NCBI GenBank assembly: GCA_021732245.1 | Contig: JAKFVJ010000515.1 | Location: 1-10,275, forward strand | Source of the DNA: Candidatus Obscuribacterales bacterium | Lineage (GTDB): Bacteria > Cyanobacteriota > Vampirovibrionia > Obscuribacterales > Obscuribacteraceae | Reading direction: 5' to 3' | DNA length: 10,275 nucleotides | Shown: positions 4,068-10,275 of the stretch, one piece after another | Numbering within the stretch: the first letter of the stretch is position 1 | How the letters are laid out: every line of letters starts with the position of its first letter | Notes under the pieces: generated by a model | Told to the model about the DNA's origin: nothing | Database searches by the model: none | The model's input: the letters and a program-made list of their open reading frames with translations, nothing else | Made by a program: the position numbers and the translations under genes

Positions 4068-5150
4068 ATGGTGTACGCAAAAGATAAACCTTATAACGAC
4101 TTGCCTCTGCTGTCTCCGGATTTCGAGCTTGAGACAAGACCAGTCTTGAAAAAATCTAGTGCGGCTTGCGCCAAGCTGGCTGAGCTGAAAGGAATTGCTG
4201 AGCAATTACCAAATCCCAGCATCTTGCTCCGCAGTTTTGTTTTGCAAGAAGCCAAACTATCATCGGAAATTGAAAACATCGTCACTACCAACGATGACTT
4301 ATTTCGTGCTGCTTCGCAAATTGAAGGCAACTATGATCCGGCTACGAAAGAAGTCTTGCAATATGAAATTGCCATTTGGACCGGCTACGAACGTATTCAG
4401 AAGCAGCCTTTGCTAACCACTAACCTATTTACGGAACTTGCTGCAATTATCAATGGGCAATCCAATTTGACTGTGCGGAAAACCACGGGCACTAAAATTA
4501 AGAACAGTCTAGGAGAAGTAGTGTACACACCGCCTGAAGGAGAGCAGGTAATAAGAGAAAAACTTACCAACCTGGAAAAGTTCATTCACGAAAAAGATGA
4601 TTTAGAGCCGCTGATTAAGATGGCAATGATTCACTATCAGTTTGAAGCAATACACCCGTTTGCCGATGGCAACGGAAGAACCGGTCGAATAATCAACATT
4701 TTGTACCTCTTGCAGCAAGGACTTGTCGACCTGCCGGTGCTTTACTTGTCTCGCTATATCATTGAAAACAAAAACGAATACTATCGCTTATTACGAGGTA
4801 TCACTGAAAATCAGGAATGGCAGCCCTGGCTTTTGTACATGCTTGAAGGTGTAGAGTCTACGGCAGATTCAGCAATTCGCAAAATTAGGGGACTGATTAA
4901 TCTGTTGAATGAGACGCAAGAAGAAGTTCGAGATAAGTTGCCCAAAATTTACTCGAAAGACTTGGTGGAAGTCTTATTTAAACTGCCTTATTGTCGAATT
5001 AGCTTTCTGGAGGAAGCGGGTATTGCCAAAAGAGAAGCAGCATCGAAATATCTTAGAAAGCTTGCGGACATTAATCTACTGCAATCGGTCAAATCTGGTC
5101 GAGATCACTACTACATAAATCCGAAAATGGTCGACTGGTTGAAAGAATGA
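4068..5150 (+). CDS. fic: class II Fic protein (AMP-transferase) with C-terminal winged helix
   Basis: A 360-residue protein with the architecture of the SoFic-type COG3177 family. It has a Fic N-terminal domain (about 8-95), then the Fic core (about 115-260) with the complete catalytic motif HPFADGNGRTGR at 196-207 (His196 as the base) and a flap-like segment around GEVVYTPPEGE (149-159). The C-terminal winged-helix domain (about 295-355) could bind DNA. The N-terminal inhibitory motif SSEIEN (65-70), fitting [ST]xxxE[GN], has Glu69 as the residue that blocks ATP binding, so the enzyme is probably self-inhibited. Known relatives transfer AMP to hydroxyl side chains of proteins. No separate antitoxin gene is needed. 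The operator array upstream and the winged helix suggest autoregulation. There is no clear Shine-Dalgarno. Confidence 0.93.
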   Translation: MVYAKDKPYNDLPLLSPDFELETRPVLKKSSAACAKLAELKGIAEQLPNPSILLRSFVLQEAKLSSEIENIVTTNDDLFRAASQIEGNYDPATKEVLQYEIAIWTGYERIQKQPLLTTNLFTELAAIINGQSNLTVRKTTGTKIKNSLGEVVYTPPEGEQVIREKLTNLEKFIHEKDDLEPLIKMAMIHYQFEAIHPFADGNGRTGRIINILYLLQQGLVDLPVLYLSRYIIENKNEYYRLLRGITENQEWQPWLLYMLEGVESTADSAIRKIRGLINLLNETQEEVRDKLPKIYSKDLVEVLFKLPYCRISFLEEAGIAKREAASKYLRKLADINLLQSVKSGRDHYYINPKMVDWLKE

Positions 5151-5228
5151 CATGATGAGGTGATGCTAAAATCGATTGAAGAGTTTAAGCCAGAAAATGG
5201 CATAGTCTTACGAATAATCGGGAGATAG

Positions 5229-5687
5229 ATGTTGGGAAAACAAGACAGACACTCGGATTCAAAACACGAGGGACTTGAGCACAAGCATGTCTCATACAGC
5301 CCCGAAAATAATCCACTTCACGCTGAAATCTATCACCCGCGCAGTCCGATTCAGCATAAGTTGAACGACGCTTCGTGCCGAGCGAATGGACAAGAGATGC
5401 GGGGCATGACCGAGGCAGAAGTGAAAGCTTCGATTGCAATATTAGATAATGCCATCAAGAAAGGTGAATTGACCGAGGCGGATAAGAAGGACATCCTTTA
5501 CTACAAAGATCACGATCTCAGTCGTAAGGAAATAAGGAAAGTCGGAGAAGACATGGCCTTTGATGGTCTTGATGAAAAGGATGTGCGGGCTGTCTTGAGA
5601 AAGGCTCTGCAAGACGGAAAGATCACCGAAAAAGATTGGGATGACATAGTTAAGGTCTACGACAAGTACAAGCAGCAGGAAGCATAA
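5229..5687 (+). CDS. small charged helical protein with internal repeat, unknown function
   Basis: A 152-residue cytosolic protein I do not recognise. Residues 1-50 are histidine-rich and probably disordered. Residues about 61-90 (LDNAIKKGELTEADKKDIL in the core) and 115-141 (LRKALQDGKITEKDWDDIV) align as two copies of a helix-turn-helix unit of the pattern (D/R)xA(I/L)xxGx(L/I)TExDxxDI. The middle (about 95-112) contains DLSRKEIRKVGEDMAFDGL. A GGGAG ribosome site precedes the ATG by four bases. The gene is 78 nt downstream of fic on the same strand with no terminator between, so it may be co-transcribed and could be a Fic substrate or partner; this is inference from position only. It converges on the methyltransferase gene with 6 nt between. 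Confidence 0.6.
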   Translation: MLGKQDRHSDSKHEGLEHKHVSYSPENNPLHAEIYHPRSPIQHKLNDASCRANGQEMRGMTEAEVKASIAILDNAIKKGELTEADKKDILYYKDHDLSRKEIRKVGEDMAFDGLDEKDVRAVLRKALQDGKITEKDWDDIVKVYDKYKQQEA

Positions 5688-5693
5688 GATCTG

Positions 5694-6317
5694 CTAGCGA
5701 CTGACTTGCCGACGTCGGAATATTCCTGACCATGCAAGTGGAGAAAAAGTCTCACCGTTTATGCACACGCCTGTGAAATGACTTTCTTTGAGACGGACGA
5801 GATCGAAGGCGTTGCCTTCTAATTCTGCACATACGTCACTAGCTTTTACGCGCGGTGGTCCTTTGTCTGGTGGAGCATTTTCATTTGCGTTGCCGGCAAG
5901 GACTAGATAATAGCCACCGGGTGCAACTAGTTTTGCAATAGTCGACTGCAAGGCTTTGAGATTTACGTCGCGAACAATATGATATGTTCCGCGATCGAAC
6001 ACAAATGGGAATTCGGAACCGACTTCTGCTGGTAGAGCAGTGACATCTGCCACTAAGAAATTGACTTTGACGCCGGCTGCTTTTGCTTTTTCTTTTGCAC
6101 GGTTGATCGCAACTTCAGAAAGATCTACAGCAGTGACGTCAAATCCTGATTGAGCCAGGAAAATCGCATTGGTGCCTGTTCCGCAGCCGATTTCAAACAC
6201 TCGGCACGGTTTGACCAAGCCTTCAGCCAAAATAGATTTCAATTCTTCCGATGGAAGTCCACTGTCCCACGGCGTGTCGTCGTCGATATATCGCTGATTC
6301 CAATCTCTTCTTTCCAT
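5694..6317 (-). CDS. class I SAM-dependent methyltransferase, TPMT/TehB-like
   Basis: A 207-residue soluble enzyme with the Rossmann-type methyltransferase fold. Motif I, FEIGCGTGTN, lies at 41-50; the acidic residue binding the SAM ribose is Asp65 in VTAVDLS; VADVTALP (89-96) is motif III-like; FDRGTYH (107-113) is motif IV; and VAPGGYYLVL (131-140) follows. The N-terminal DWNQRYIDDDTPWDSG resembles the thiopurine/tellurite-resistance methyltransferase group, which methylates sulfur, selenium or tellurium compounds and other small molecules. The substrate is not determined. Its ATG follows the stop of the lipoprotein gene by one base, so the two form a tightly coupled operon. Confidence 0.87.
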   Translation of the reverse strand: MERRDWNQRYIDDDTPWDSGLPSEELKSILAEGLVKPCRVFEIGCGTGTNAIFLAQSGFDVTAVDLSEVAINRAKEKAKAAGVKVNFLVADVTALPAEVGSEFPFVFDRGTYHIVRDVNLKALQSTIAKLVAPGGYYLVLAGNANENAPPDKGPPRVKASDVCAELEGNAFDLVRLKESHFTGVCINGETFSPLAWSGIFRRRQVSR

Positions 6318-6318
6318 A

Positions 6319-7107
6319 TTATTTCTGTGCCTTTTCTATTACGGCCGACAATTCTTTTTTGAGAATAGGGTTAGTTGTTTGCTGTCTCGCTTGCATGCAA
6401 ATGGCCATCACTTTCTTGTGTTGGTGTGCGTTGCTTGTTAAAGACCATTTGGCAGCGCCTGCTCTCATCATGTCGCTAGCGACAGATCCAGTCACTTTTG
6501 CTGCGCCGTTTGTATTTGGGGGTGGCAGAACTTCAATAATGCGCTTTACGTAACGGTCATCGCCTGTTGCGCAAAAGCAAGACCAAAGTCTGTCTAAAAC
6601 ACCAGGTCCGTCGATTGGCATTTTTTCAATGGCTATCGCAGCGGGAAGTTTGCTTGTGGCTTTTTGCATTTCCGGATTTAGACTCTTGGTAAATATAGCC
6701 AATTGCTTTTTTGATTCGGGAGTGTTGGCTTGCCACATTGCAGTCCACAGAACTCCCTTCAATTTGTCGTCCATTGATTTGAAATGTTCTGTCCAAGCCG
6801 CTAAACGTTGTGGATTCTGGGCCATTAGCTGGCTGAAAAATGCCACAATAGAATTTCTTGCGTCAGGTCTGGCAAGATTGTTCTTTTGAATATAATCAAC
6901 TGCCGAGATCATCAAATCCGGCTGTGGGTGCAAGTAGTAATAGTTCATCCAGCGCGATAAATCATCGGTTGTTTTAATTTCTTTGACAGGAGCAGTTCTA
7001 TCTATTTTTACCGCTGTCGGATTTGCTAGGACGAAAGCAGTTGGTTGGATTTGCGACATCGTACAGGCTGTAAGGAGACAGGTCATTGCCACAATTTTGA
7101 TTTTCAT
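6319..7107 (-). CDS. exported lipoprotein of unknown function
   Basis: A 262-residue protein starting at ATG 7107, chosen because a Shine-Dalgarno GGAGT lies 6-7 nt upstream and because the sequence then begins with a proper lipoprotein signal: MKIKIVAMTCLLTAC, with lipobox Leu-Thr-Ala-Cys15. An upstream TTG at 7134 is much less likely. The mature part is mostly helical, with a conspicuous WMNYYYLHPQPDLM at about 63-76, WTEHF and WTAMWQANTPES further on, and RLWSCFCATGDDRYV near 190-205. I recall similar uncharacterised envelope proteins but no function. It is the first gene of an operon with the methyltransferase and is divergent from the TPR gene. It would be anchored in a membrane, facing the periplasm. 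Confidence 0.75.
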   Translation of the reverse strand: MKIKIVAMTCLLTACTMSQIQPTAFVLANPTAVKIDRTAPVKEIKTTDDLSRWMNYYYLHPQPDLMISAVDYIQKNNLARPDARNSIVAFFSQLMAQNPQRLAAWTEHFKSMDDKLKGVLWTAMWQANTPESKKQLAIFTKSLNPEMQKATSKLPAAIAIEKMPIDGPGVLDRLWSCFCATGDDRYVKRIIEVLPPPNTNGAAKVTGSVASDMMRAGAAKWSLTSNAHQHKKVMAICMQARQQTTNPILKKELSAVIEKAQK

Positions 7108-7161
7108 GCAGTTACTCCACGCAGTTGAATCCAATCTACGTCCATATTATTTATCACGGTT

Positions 7162-7194
7162 AGCAGATTTGCCAGATTTGACATCAAATCTGCT
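7162..7194. promoter_or_regulatory. inverted repeat in the divergent intergenic region
   Basis: A perfect 10-bp inverted repeat AGCAGATTTG/CAAATCTGCT (7162-7171/7185-7194) has a 13-nt loop. CAGATTTG is also repeated in tandem (7164-7171 and 7173-7180), and a TTGACA hexamer (7178-7183) lies inside. It lies between the divergent lipoprotein and TPR genes, so it is more likely an operator than a terminator. A second palindrome TAAACGTTTA is at 7208-7217. No well-spaced -10 is clear. Confidence 0.4.
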
Positions 7195-7284
7195 TCTTTA
7201 AGCGTCGTAAACGTTTAACTTTATAAGTAGTTTGGAAGCTGGTTAAGGTTGGTAAGTTGGCTTAGGTCTAATGAGGCATTGGCT

Positions 7285-7386
7285 ATGAAAGAGTTGGCTG
7301 CGGTGGTGATTACTCTGTTTAGCCTGGCTGGGGCTATTCCAGGCGCCTTTTCTTACGGCAATCCGGCCAGAGATGAAGCCATCTAA
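7285..7386 (+). pseudogene. signal-peptide portion of a TPR protein, cut off by an in-frame TAA
   Basis: ATG 7285 has a GAGG ribosome site 8 nt upstream and encodes 33 residues that form a classical signal peptide (MKELAAVVITLFSLAGAIPG, then AFSYGNPARDEAI). It ends at TAA 7384-7386. The next codons, in the same frame, continue as the TPR protein, and NPARDEAI-stop-LMKAKEYDQAL reads as a normal TPR N-terminus if the stop were CAA (Gln). The simplest reading is one C-to-T nonsense mutation, or a sequencing error, splitting one exported protein in two. Confidence 0.75.
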
Positions 7387-7389
7387 TTG

Positions 7390-7815
7390 ATGAAAGCCAA
7401 AGAATATGATCAGGCTTTGAAGAAGTTAGCAATGGCTGTGGGATTGGATGCAACAGACGCGCAGAATTATGTGCTCAGGGGCAAGTGCTTTTTGAAATTG
7501 GGCAATTACGATTTGGCAATTGCTGATTTGGATAAAGCTGTGGATTATTCTCCTAATGATTCAAGAGCCTACTTTCTGCGCGCGATTGCAAACACAAAGT
7601 TGAATCGCAATGATTCGAGTGTTAGTGATTTTGAACAAGCGATATATCTAAATCCTAAGAATGCCTCGCGAACTTTTGACAATGCCTTGGTGCGAAAGAA
7701 TTTTCAAGCCGCAGTAAACAAATTGCGTTCTTCGGTCGGATTTTCAGCGAAGGAATCTGAAAGTAAGGATAAATTGGAGCCGGAAGACTACTTATTCAAT
7801 GACGTAGGAGACTAA
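7390..7815 (+). CDS. TPR-repeat protein, body of an interrupted exported protein
   Basis: A 141-residue protein from ATG 7390, with TTG 7387 an alternative. It contains about three tetratricopeptide repeats in residues 1-90: AKEYDQALKKLAMAVGLDAT, then AQNYVLRGKCFLKLGNYDLA and SRAYFLRAIANTKLNRND, with the small, large and aromatic residues in TPR positions. These usually form a protein-binding superhelix. A charged, less structured tail follows. Without the preceding signal peptide, from which it is separated by one TAA, it would stay in the cytosol and lack its export route. No ribosome site is seen directly before 7390; reinitiation four bases after the stop is possible. The downstream gene starts 2 nt after its stop, so both form an operon. 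Confidence 0.75.
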   Translation: MKAKEYDQALKKLAMAVGLDATDAQNYVLRGKCFLKLGNYDLAIADLDKAVDYSPNDSRAYFLRAIANTKLNRNDSSVSDFEQAIYLNPKNASRTFDNALVRKNFQAAVNKLRSSVGFSAKESESKDKLEPEDYLFNDVGD

Positions 7816-7817
7816 CC

Positions 7818-8417
7818 ATGAATTTCTTCAATAGCTATTGTTTGAGTCTAGTGATTGCTGCTGGGTTGGCAATGCCGGCTCTGTGCCAAGACAATGTCAA
7901 TCCGACTTCCGGCAATGTGGATGAGCGCATAGAACATCAACACAAGCGCATAAAGCATGCTTTGGAGGAAGGTTGGATAGATCAAGCGAGAGCCGCTAAG
8001 TTGGGACAAGCATTGGATGACCTCTCAAGACAAATTGCCAAAGAGCGTGAACAAAACTCCGGTGCGCTCAAACCTGAGCAGGCAGTCTCTGCCGAAAATG
8101 TACTCAATGAGAACAATCAGCTGATTAAGTCTATAGAAGGTGCGGGGAAAAGTATGCTCGAGCCTGGTAATGTCGTGGGTCCGAAATGGACTACTGGCAC
8201 TGATGGAGCGCAGAATGCACCGACCTTGCTTCGACAAATGAAACAACAGGAAAAGCGACAACTGACGCAAGAGCGTCAGGCTCTAGAGCAAAAGTTGGAG
8301 CAACAGCAATTGCAGTATGAACGAGAAATGCTGCCTAAGCTTGGCGATCAACGTCGTGACATCATCAAGCAACAGGGTGACGTAAAAGACATTCGCTTGG
8401 AATCCGGAGCTAATTAA
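7818..8417 (+). CDS. exported coiled-coil protein, unknown function
   Basis: A 199-residue protein with an N-terminal signal peptide (residues 1 to about 24, hydrophobic SLVIAAGLAMPALC, probably cut before QDN). The mature part is almost entirely charged and helical. Residues about 35-75 form one helical region (EHQHKRIKHALEEGWIDQAR). After a Gly/Pro-containing linker (about 105-130), residues about 135-175 form a strongly predicted coiled coil rich in Gln, Glu, Lys and Arg (MKQQEKRQLTQERQALEQKL). A GGAG ribosome site lies 7 nt before the ATG inside the end of the TPR gene, so translation is coupled. A periplasmic scaffold or chaperone-like role with the TPR protein is inference. It converges on ppk1 with 6 nt between. 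Confidence 0.75.
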   Translation: MNFFNSYCLSLVIAAGLAMPALCQDNVNPTSGNVDERIEHQHKRIKHALEEGWIDQARAAKLGQALDDLSRQIAKEREQNSGALKPEQAVSAENVLNENNQLIKSIEGAGKSMLEPGNVVGPKWTTGTDGAQNAPTLLRQMKQQEKRQLTQERQALEQKLEQQQLQYEREMLPKLGDQRRDIIKQQGDVKDIRLESGAN

Positions 8418-8423
8418 GTCCGA

Positions 8424-10275
8424 TCACTGCGGGTTTGAGCTTTTAGTGGACATAAATACTTGCTGGCAATTAATACAGTCAGGACCGTGCTCTGTGTGTT
8501 TGTGGGTGTAATTGCCGTGTGGAGTCATTATCTGTGCATTCATGCAGTCAGCAAGAAACGTCTTAAGGATGTCGTCTTTCAAGTGTCTCAGTATACGTTC
8601 ATCGAGAATTGGAAATACTACTTCTACCCTGCGATGCAGATTGCGGGGCATTAAGTCGGCGCTGCCTAAATACATCTCTTCTTTGCCACCGTTACCGAAA
8701 TAATAAATGCGGCTGTGTTCCAAAAAGCGACCAACAATGCTAGTTACATTGATGTTATCGCTGACTCCGGCGACGCCAGGCAGCAAGCAACAAATACCTC
8801 TCACAATTAAATCTATTTTTACGCCTGCTTGTGATGCTTCGTAGAGAAGATCAATCATCGGAGGTTCAACAAGCGAATTCATTTTGAAGATGAGGCGACC
8901 ATTGCCGTTTTGCTTGTGTAATTCAATTTCTCGACGGGTTAGCTCCGTTAGCTTTTCGCTTAAGTTAATCGGTGCAACAAGTAGCTTGCGAAAATCTTGC
9001 TTGGCGGAATAGCCTGTCAGATAGTTGAACAAATCCGTGACGTCGGAGCCAATTTCTTCGTTGCAAGTGAGAAGTCCAATGTCTGTGTAGAGGTGGGCCG
9101 TGACCGCGTTGTAGTTGCCGGTGCTTAAATGCATGTAGCGTCTAATCGTGTTGCCTTCCTGTCTTACTACCAAAGTGGCTTTGGAGTGGACTTTCAAGCC
9201 TGGCAAACCATAGACGACATGGACACCTTCTCGTTCAAGCGCTCTTGCCCATTCAACGTTGTTTTCTTCGTCGAATCTAGCTTTTAGTTCGACCAGAGCA
9301 GCTACTTCCTTGCCGCGTGTGCTGGCTTCTAACAGTGCTTGTACGATTGGCGAGTTTTTGCCGACGCGGTAAAGCGTCGTTTTAATGGCTAGCACATTCG
9401 GGTCTTGCGCTGCTGCGTTGAAGAAATTAACTACCGGCATGAACGAGTCATACGGATGATGCAAGAGTATGTCCTGTCGACGAATAGCCGAAAAGATGTC
9501 TTCTTCCTGTAAATCCGGATTGAGAATTGCCGGCATGCTCGGCACAAATGGCGGGTCTTTGAGATCCGGGCGGTCTATTGCGTAGACATGCTTAAGAGAG
9601 CTCAATGGACCACGAGTCTCGATTGCGTAAACGTCTTCGGTGCCTATCTCGAGGTTGGTAGTCAGAATTTCGATAATCGGCGTAGGCGTGTTTCGCTGTA
9701 CTGTAAGTCTGACTACATCACCAAATTCCCGCTGACGAATACCTTCTTCGGTTAGTTCTAATAAGTCTTCTGCTTCCCACTCTTGTATTTCCATAGCAGC
9801 GTCACGCGCTAAGGCAAACGGATGGGATTCGACTACTGTCAGTCCTGGAAATAGATCGTCAAGATTGCCACCGATAACATCATCAAGCCAGATGAACGCT
9901 TGTCGTGTTGGATCAGTTGCGTGAAGCGGTATCAATTGCGGGAGTTTCTCGGGTATTTTTATACGAGCAAATTTATCGTTGCCGTTGGCGTCTTTGATGA
10001 GCACCGCCATATTGAAGCTCAAGTTGGAAATGTGTGGGAATGGGTGACCGGGGTCAAACGCCAACGGTGTTAAGACTGGAAATACGACGTCGTTGAAAAA
10101 GGCGTCAACTTGTTCACGCTGCCTATCCGAAAGTTCTTTGTAGCTTAAAATATCGATGCCGGACTCGGTGAGTGCCGGCAAAAGTTCGTTTTTAAGAAGA
10201 TAGTTGGCGCTGGCTACAAGTTTTACGACGGCCTCCCTAATGGCTTGCAATTGCTCACCAACAGTCATGCCGTCT
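8424..10275 (-). CDS. ppk1: polyphosphate kinase 1 (5' end beyond window)
   Basis: At least 616 residues of PPK1, which reversibly transfers the gamma-phosphate of ATP to polyphosphate. The codons read on past the ATG at 10268 to the window edge (as Asp-Gly before MTVGEQLQ), and family members are about 690-720 residues, so that ATG is internal and the first ~70-100 residues are missing. Counting from that Met, the end of the N domain (VFPVLTPLAFDPGHPFPHIS) is at 63-82 and ILLHHPYDSF at 267-276. The autophosphorylated histidine is His361 in GLKVHSKATLVVR and the second active-site histidine is His518 in RFLEHSRIYYF. IDLLYEASQAGVKIDLIVRG and DLMPRNLHRRVEV mark the C-terminal phospholipase-D-like domains. 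The last ~33 residues form an unusual His/Cys-rich tail. Confidence 0.95.
   Translation of the reverse strand, partial: DGMTVGEQLQAIREAVVKLVASANYLLKNELLPALTESGIDILSYKELSDRQREQVDAFFNDVVFPVLTPLAFDPGHPFPHISNLSFNMAVLIKDANGNDKFARIKIPEKLPQLIPLHATDPTRQAFIWLDDVIGGNLDDLFPGLTVVESHPFALARDAAMEIQEWEAEDLLELTEEGIRQREFGDVVRLTVQRNTPTPIIEILTTNLEIGTEDVYAIETRGPLSSLKHVYAIDRPDLKDPPFVPSMPAILNPDLQEEDIFSAIRRQDILLHHPYDSFMPVVNFFNAAAQDPNVLAIKTTLYRVGKNSPIVQALLEASTRGKEVAALVELKARFDEENNVEWARALEREGVHVVYGLPGLKVHSKATLVVRQEGNTIRRYMHLSTGNYNAVTAHLYTDIGLLTCNEEIGSDVTDLFNYLTGYSAKQDFRKLLVAPINLSEKLTELTRREIELHKQNGNGRLIFKMNSLVEPPMIDLLYEASQAGVKIDLIVRGICCLLPGVAGVSDNINVTSIVGRFLEHSRIYYFGNGGKEEMYLGSADLMPRNLHRRVEVVFPILDERILRHLKDDILKTFLADCMNAQIMTPHGNYTHKHTEHGPDCINCQQVFMSTKSSNPQ

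Noticed and set aside
3668..4205. Leftward reading frames across the fitA promoter, the fic operator array and the fic start.
   Set aside because: They overlap well-supported genes and repeat DNA in other frames, lack ribosome sites, and resemble no family.
5163..5228. A 21-codon reading frame ending one base before the ATG of the 152-residue protein gene.
   Set aside because: GAGGTG lies only two bases from its ATG, it has no recognisable features, and in-frame stretches of this length are common by chance. It could be a leader peptide, but nothing supports that beyond position.
7285..7815. Use of UAA as a sense codon.
   Set aside because: TAA is the normal stop of several intact genes here (for example at 294, 522, 1960, 6319 and 7813), so reassignment is ruled out.

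Overview
The window starts in the last ~125 nt of a 23S rRNA gene, followed by a complete 5S rRNA and a strong intrinsic terminator, so it covers the 3' end of a ribosomal RNA operon and what lies behind it. Base composition is moderate, the standard code is used, and genes are tightly spaced. A lipoprotein with a clear lipobox, exported helical proteins and a polyphosphate kinase point to a free-living bacterium with an outer envelope. The 5S sequence and the MazF/PemK-type toxin are compatible with a cyanobacterium-related lineage (for example a non-photosynthetic Melainabacteria/Vampirovibrionia), but that placement is a low-confidence guess.

From about 290 to 5150 lies a defence or stress accessory block. 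In order it holds a small membrane protein; an HTH protein with an overlapping DUF6932-like nucleotidyltransferase; a MazE-like/MazF pair; a Phd-like/RelE pair; a FitA/FitB (VapBC-type) pair; and a self-inhibited Fic AMP-transferase followed by an unknown small protein. Four two-gene toxin-antitoxin-like modules plus Fic fall in about 4.6 kb. The toxin-antitoxin pairs have overlapping reading frames, and most have recognisable promoters or operator-like repeats, so each looks like an autonomous autoregulated cassette. No transposase or integrase is visible.

The block is punctuated by pieces of ribosomal RNA operon. The 3' half of 5S plus the rrn terminator recurs at 2964-3047, with 80 of 84 aligned bases identical and one compensatory change in the terminator stem. 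At 1592-1652 a piece of 23S rRNA carrying the universally conserved sarcin-ricin loop sits as a 30-nt loop between the two arms of a terminator-like stem, just before the mazEF promoter and behind a chain of short GC-rich hairpins. This is the most unusual structure here. It may be recombination debris, or a structured RNA presenting an rRNA target next to genes for RNA-cutting toxins.

From 5694 onwards the content looks like ordinary chromosome. A lipoprotein and a TPMT/TehB-like methyltransferase form a leftward operon. Divergently, an exported TPR protein, broken by an in-frame TAA just after its signal peptide, is coupled to an exported coiled-coil protein. The window ends in a leftward polyphosphate kinase (ppk1) that runs off the right edge and carries an odd His/Cys-rich C-terminal tail.
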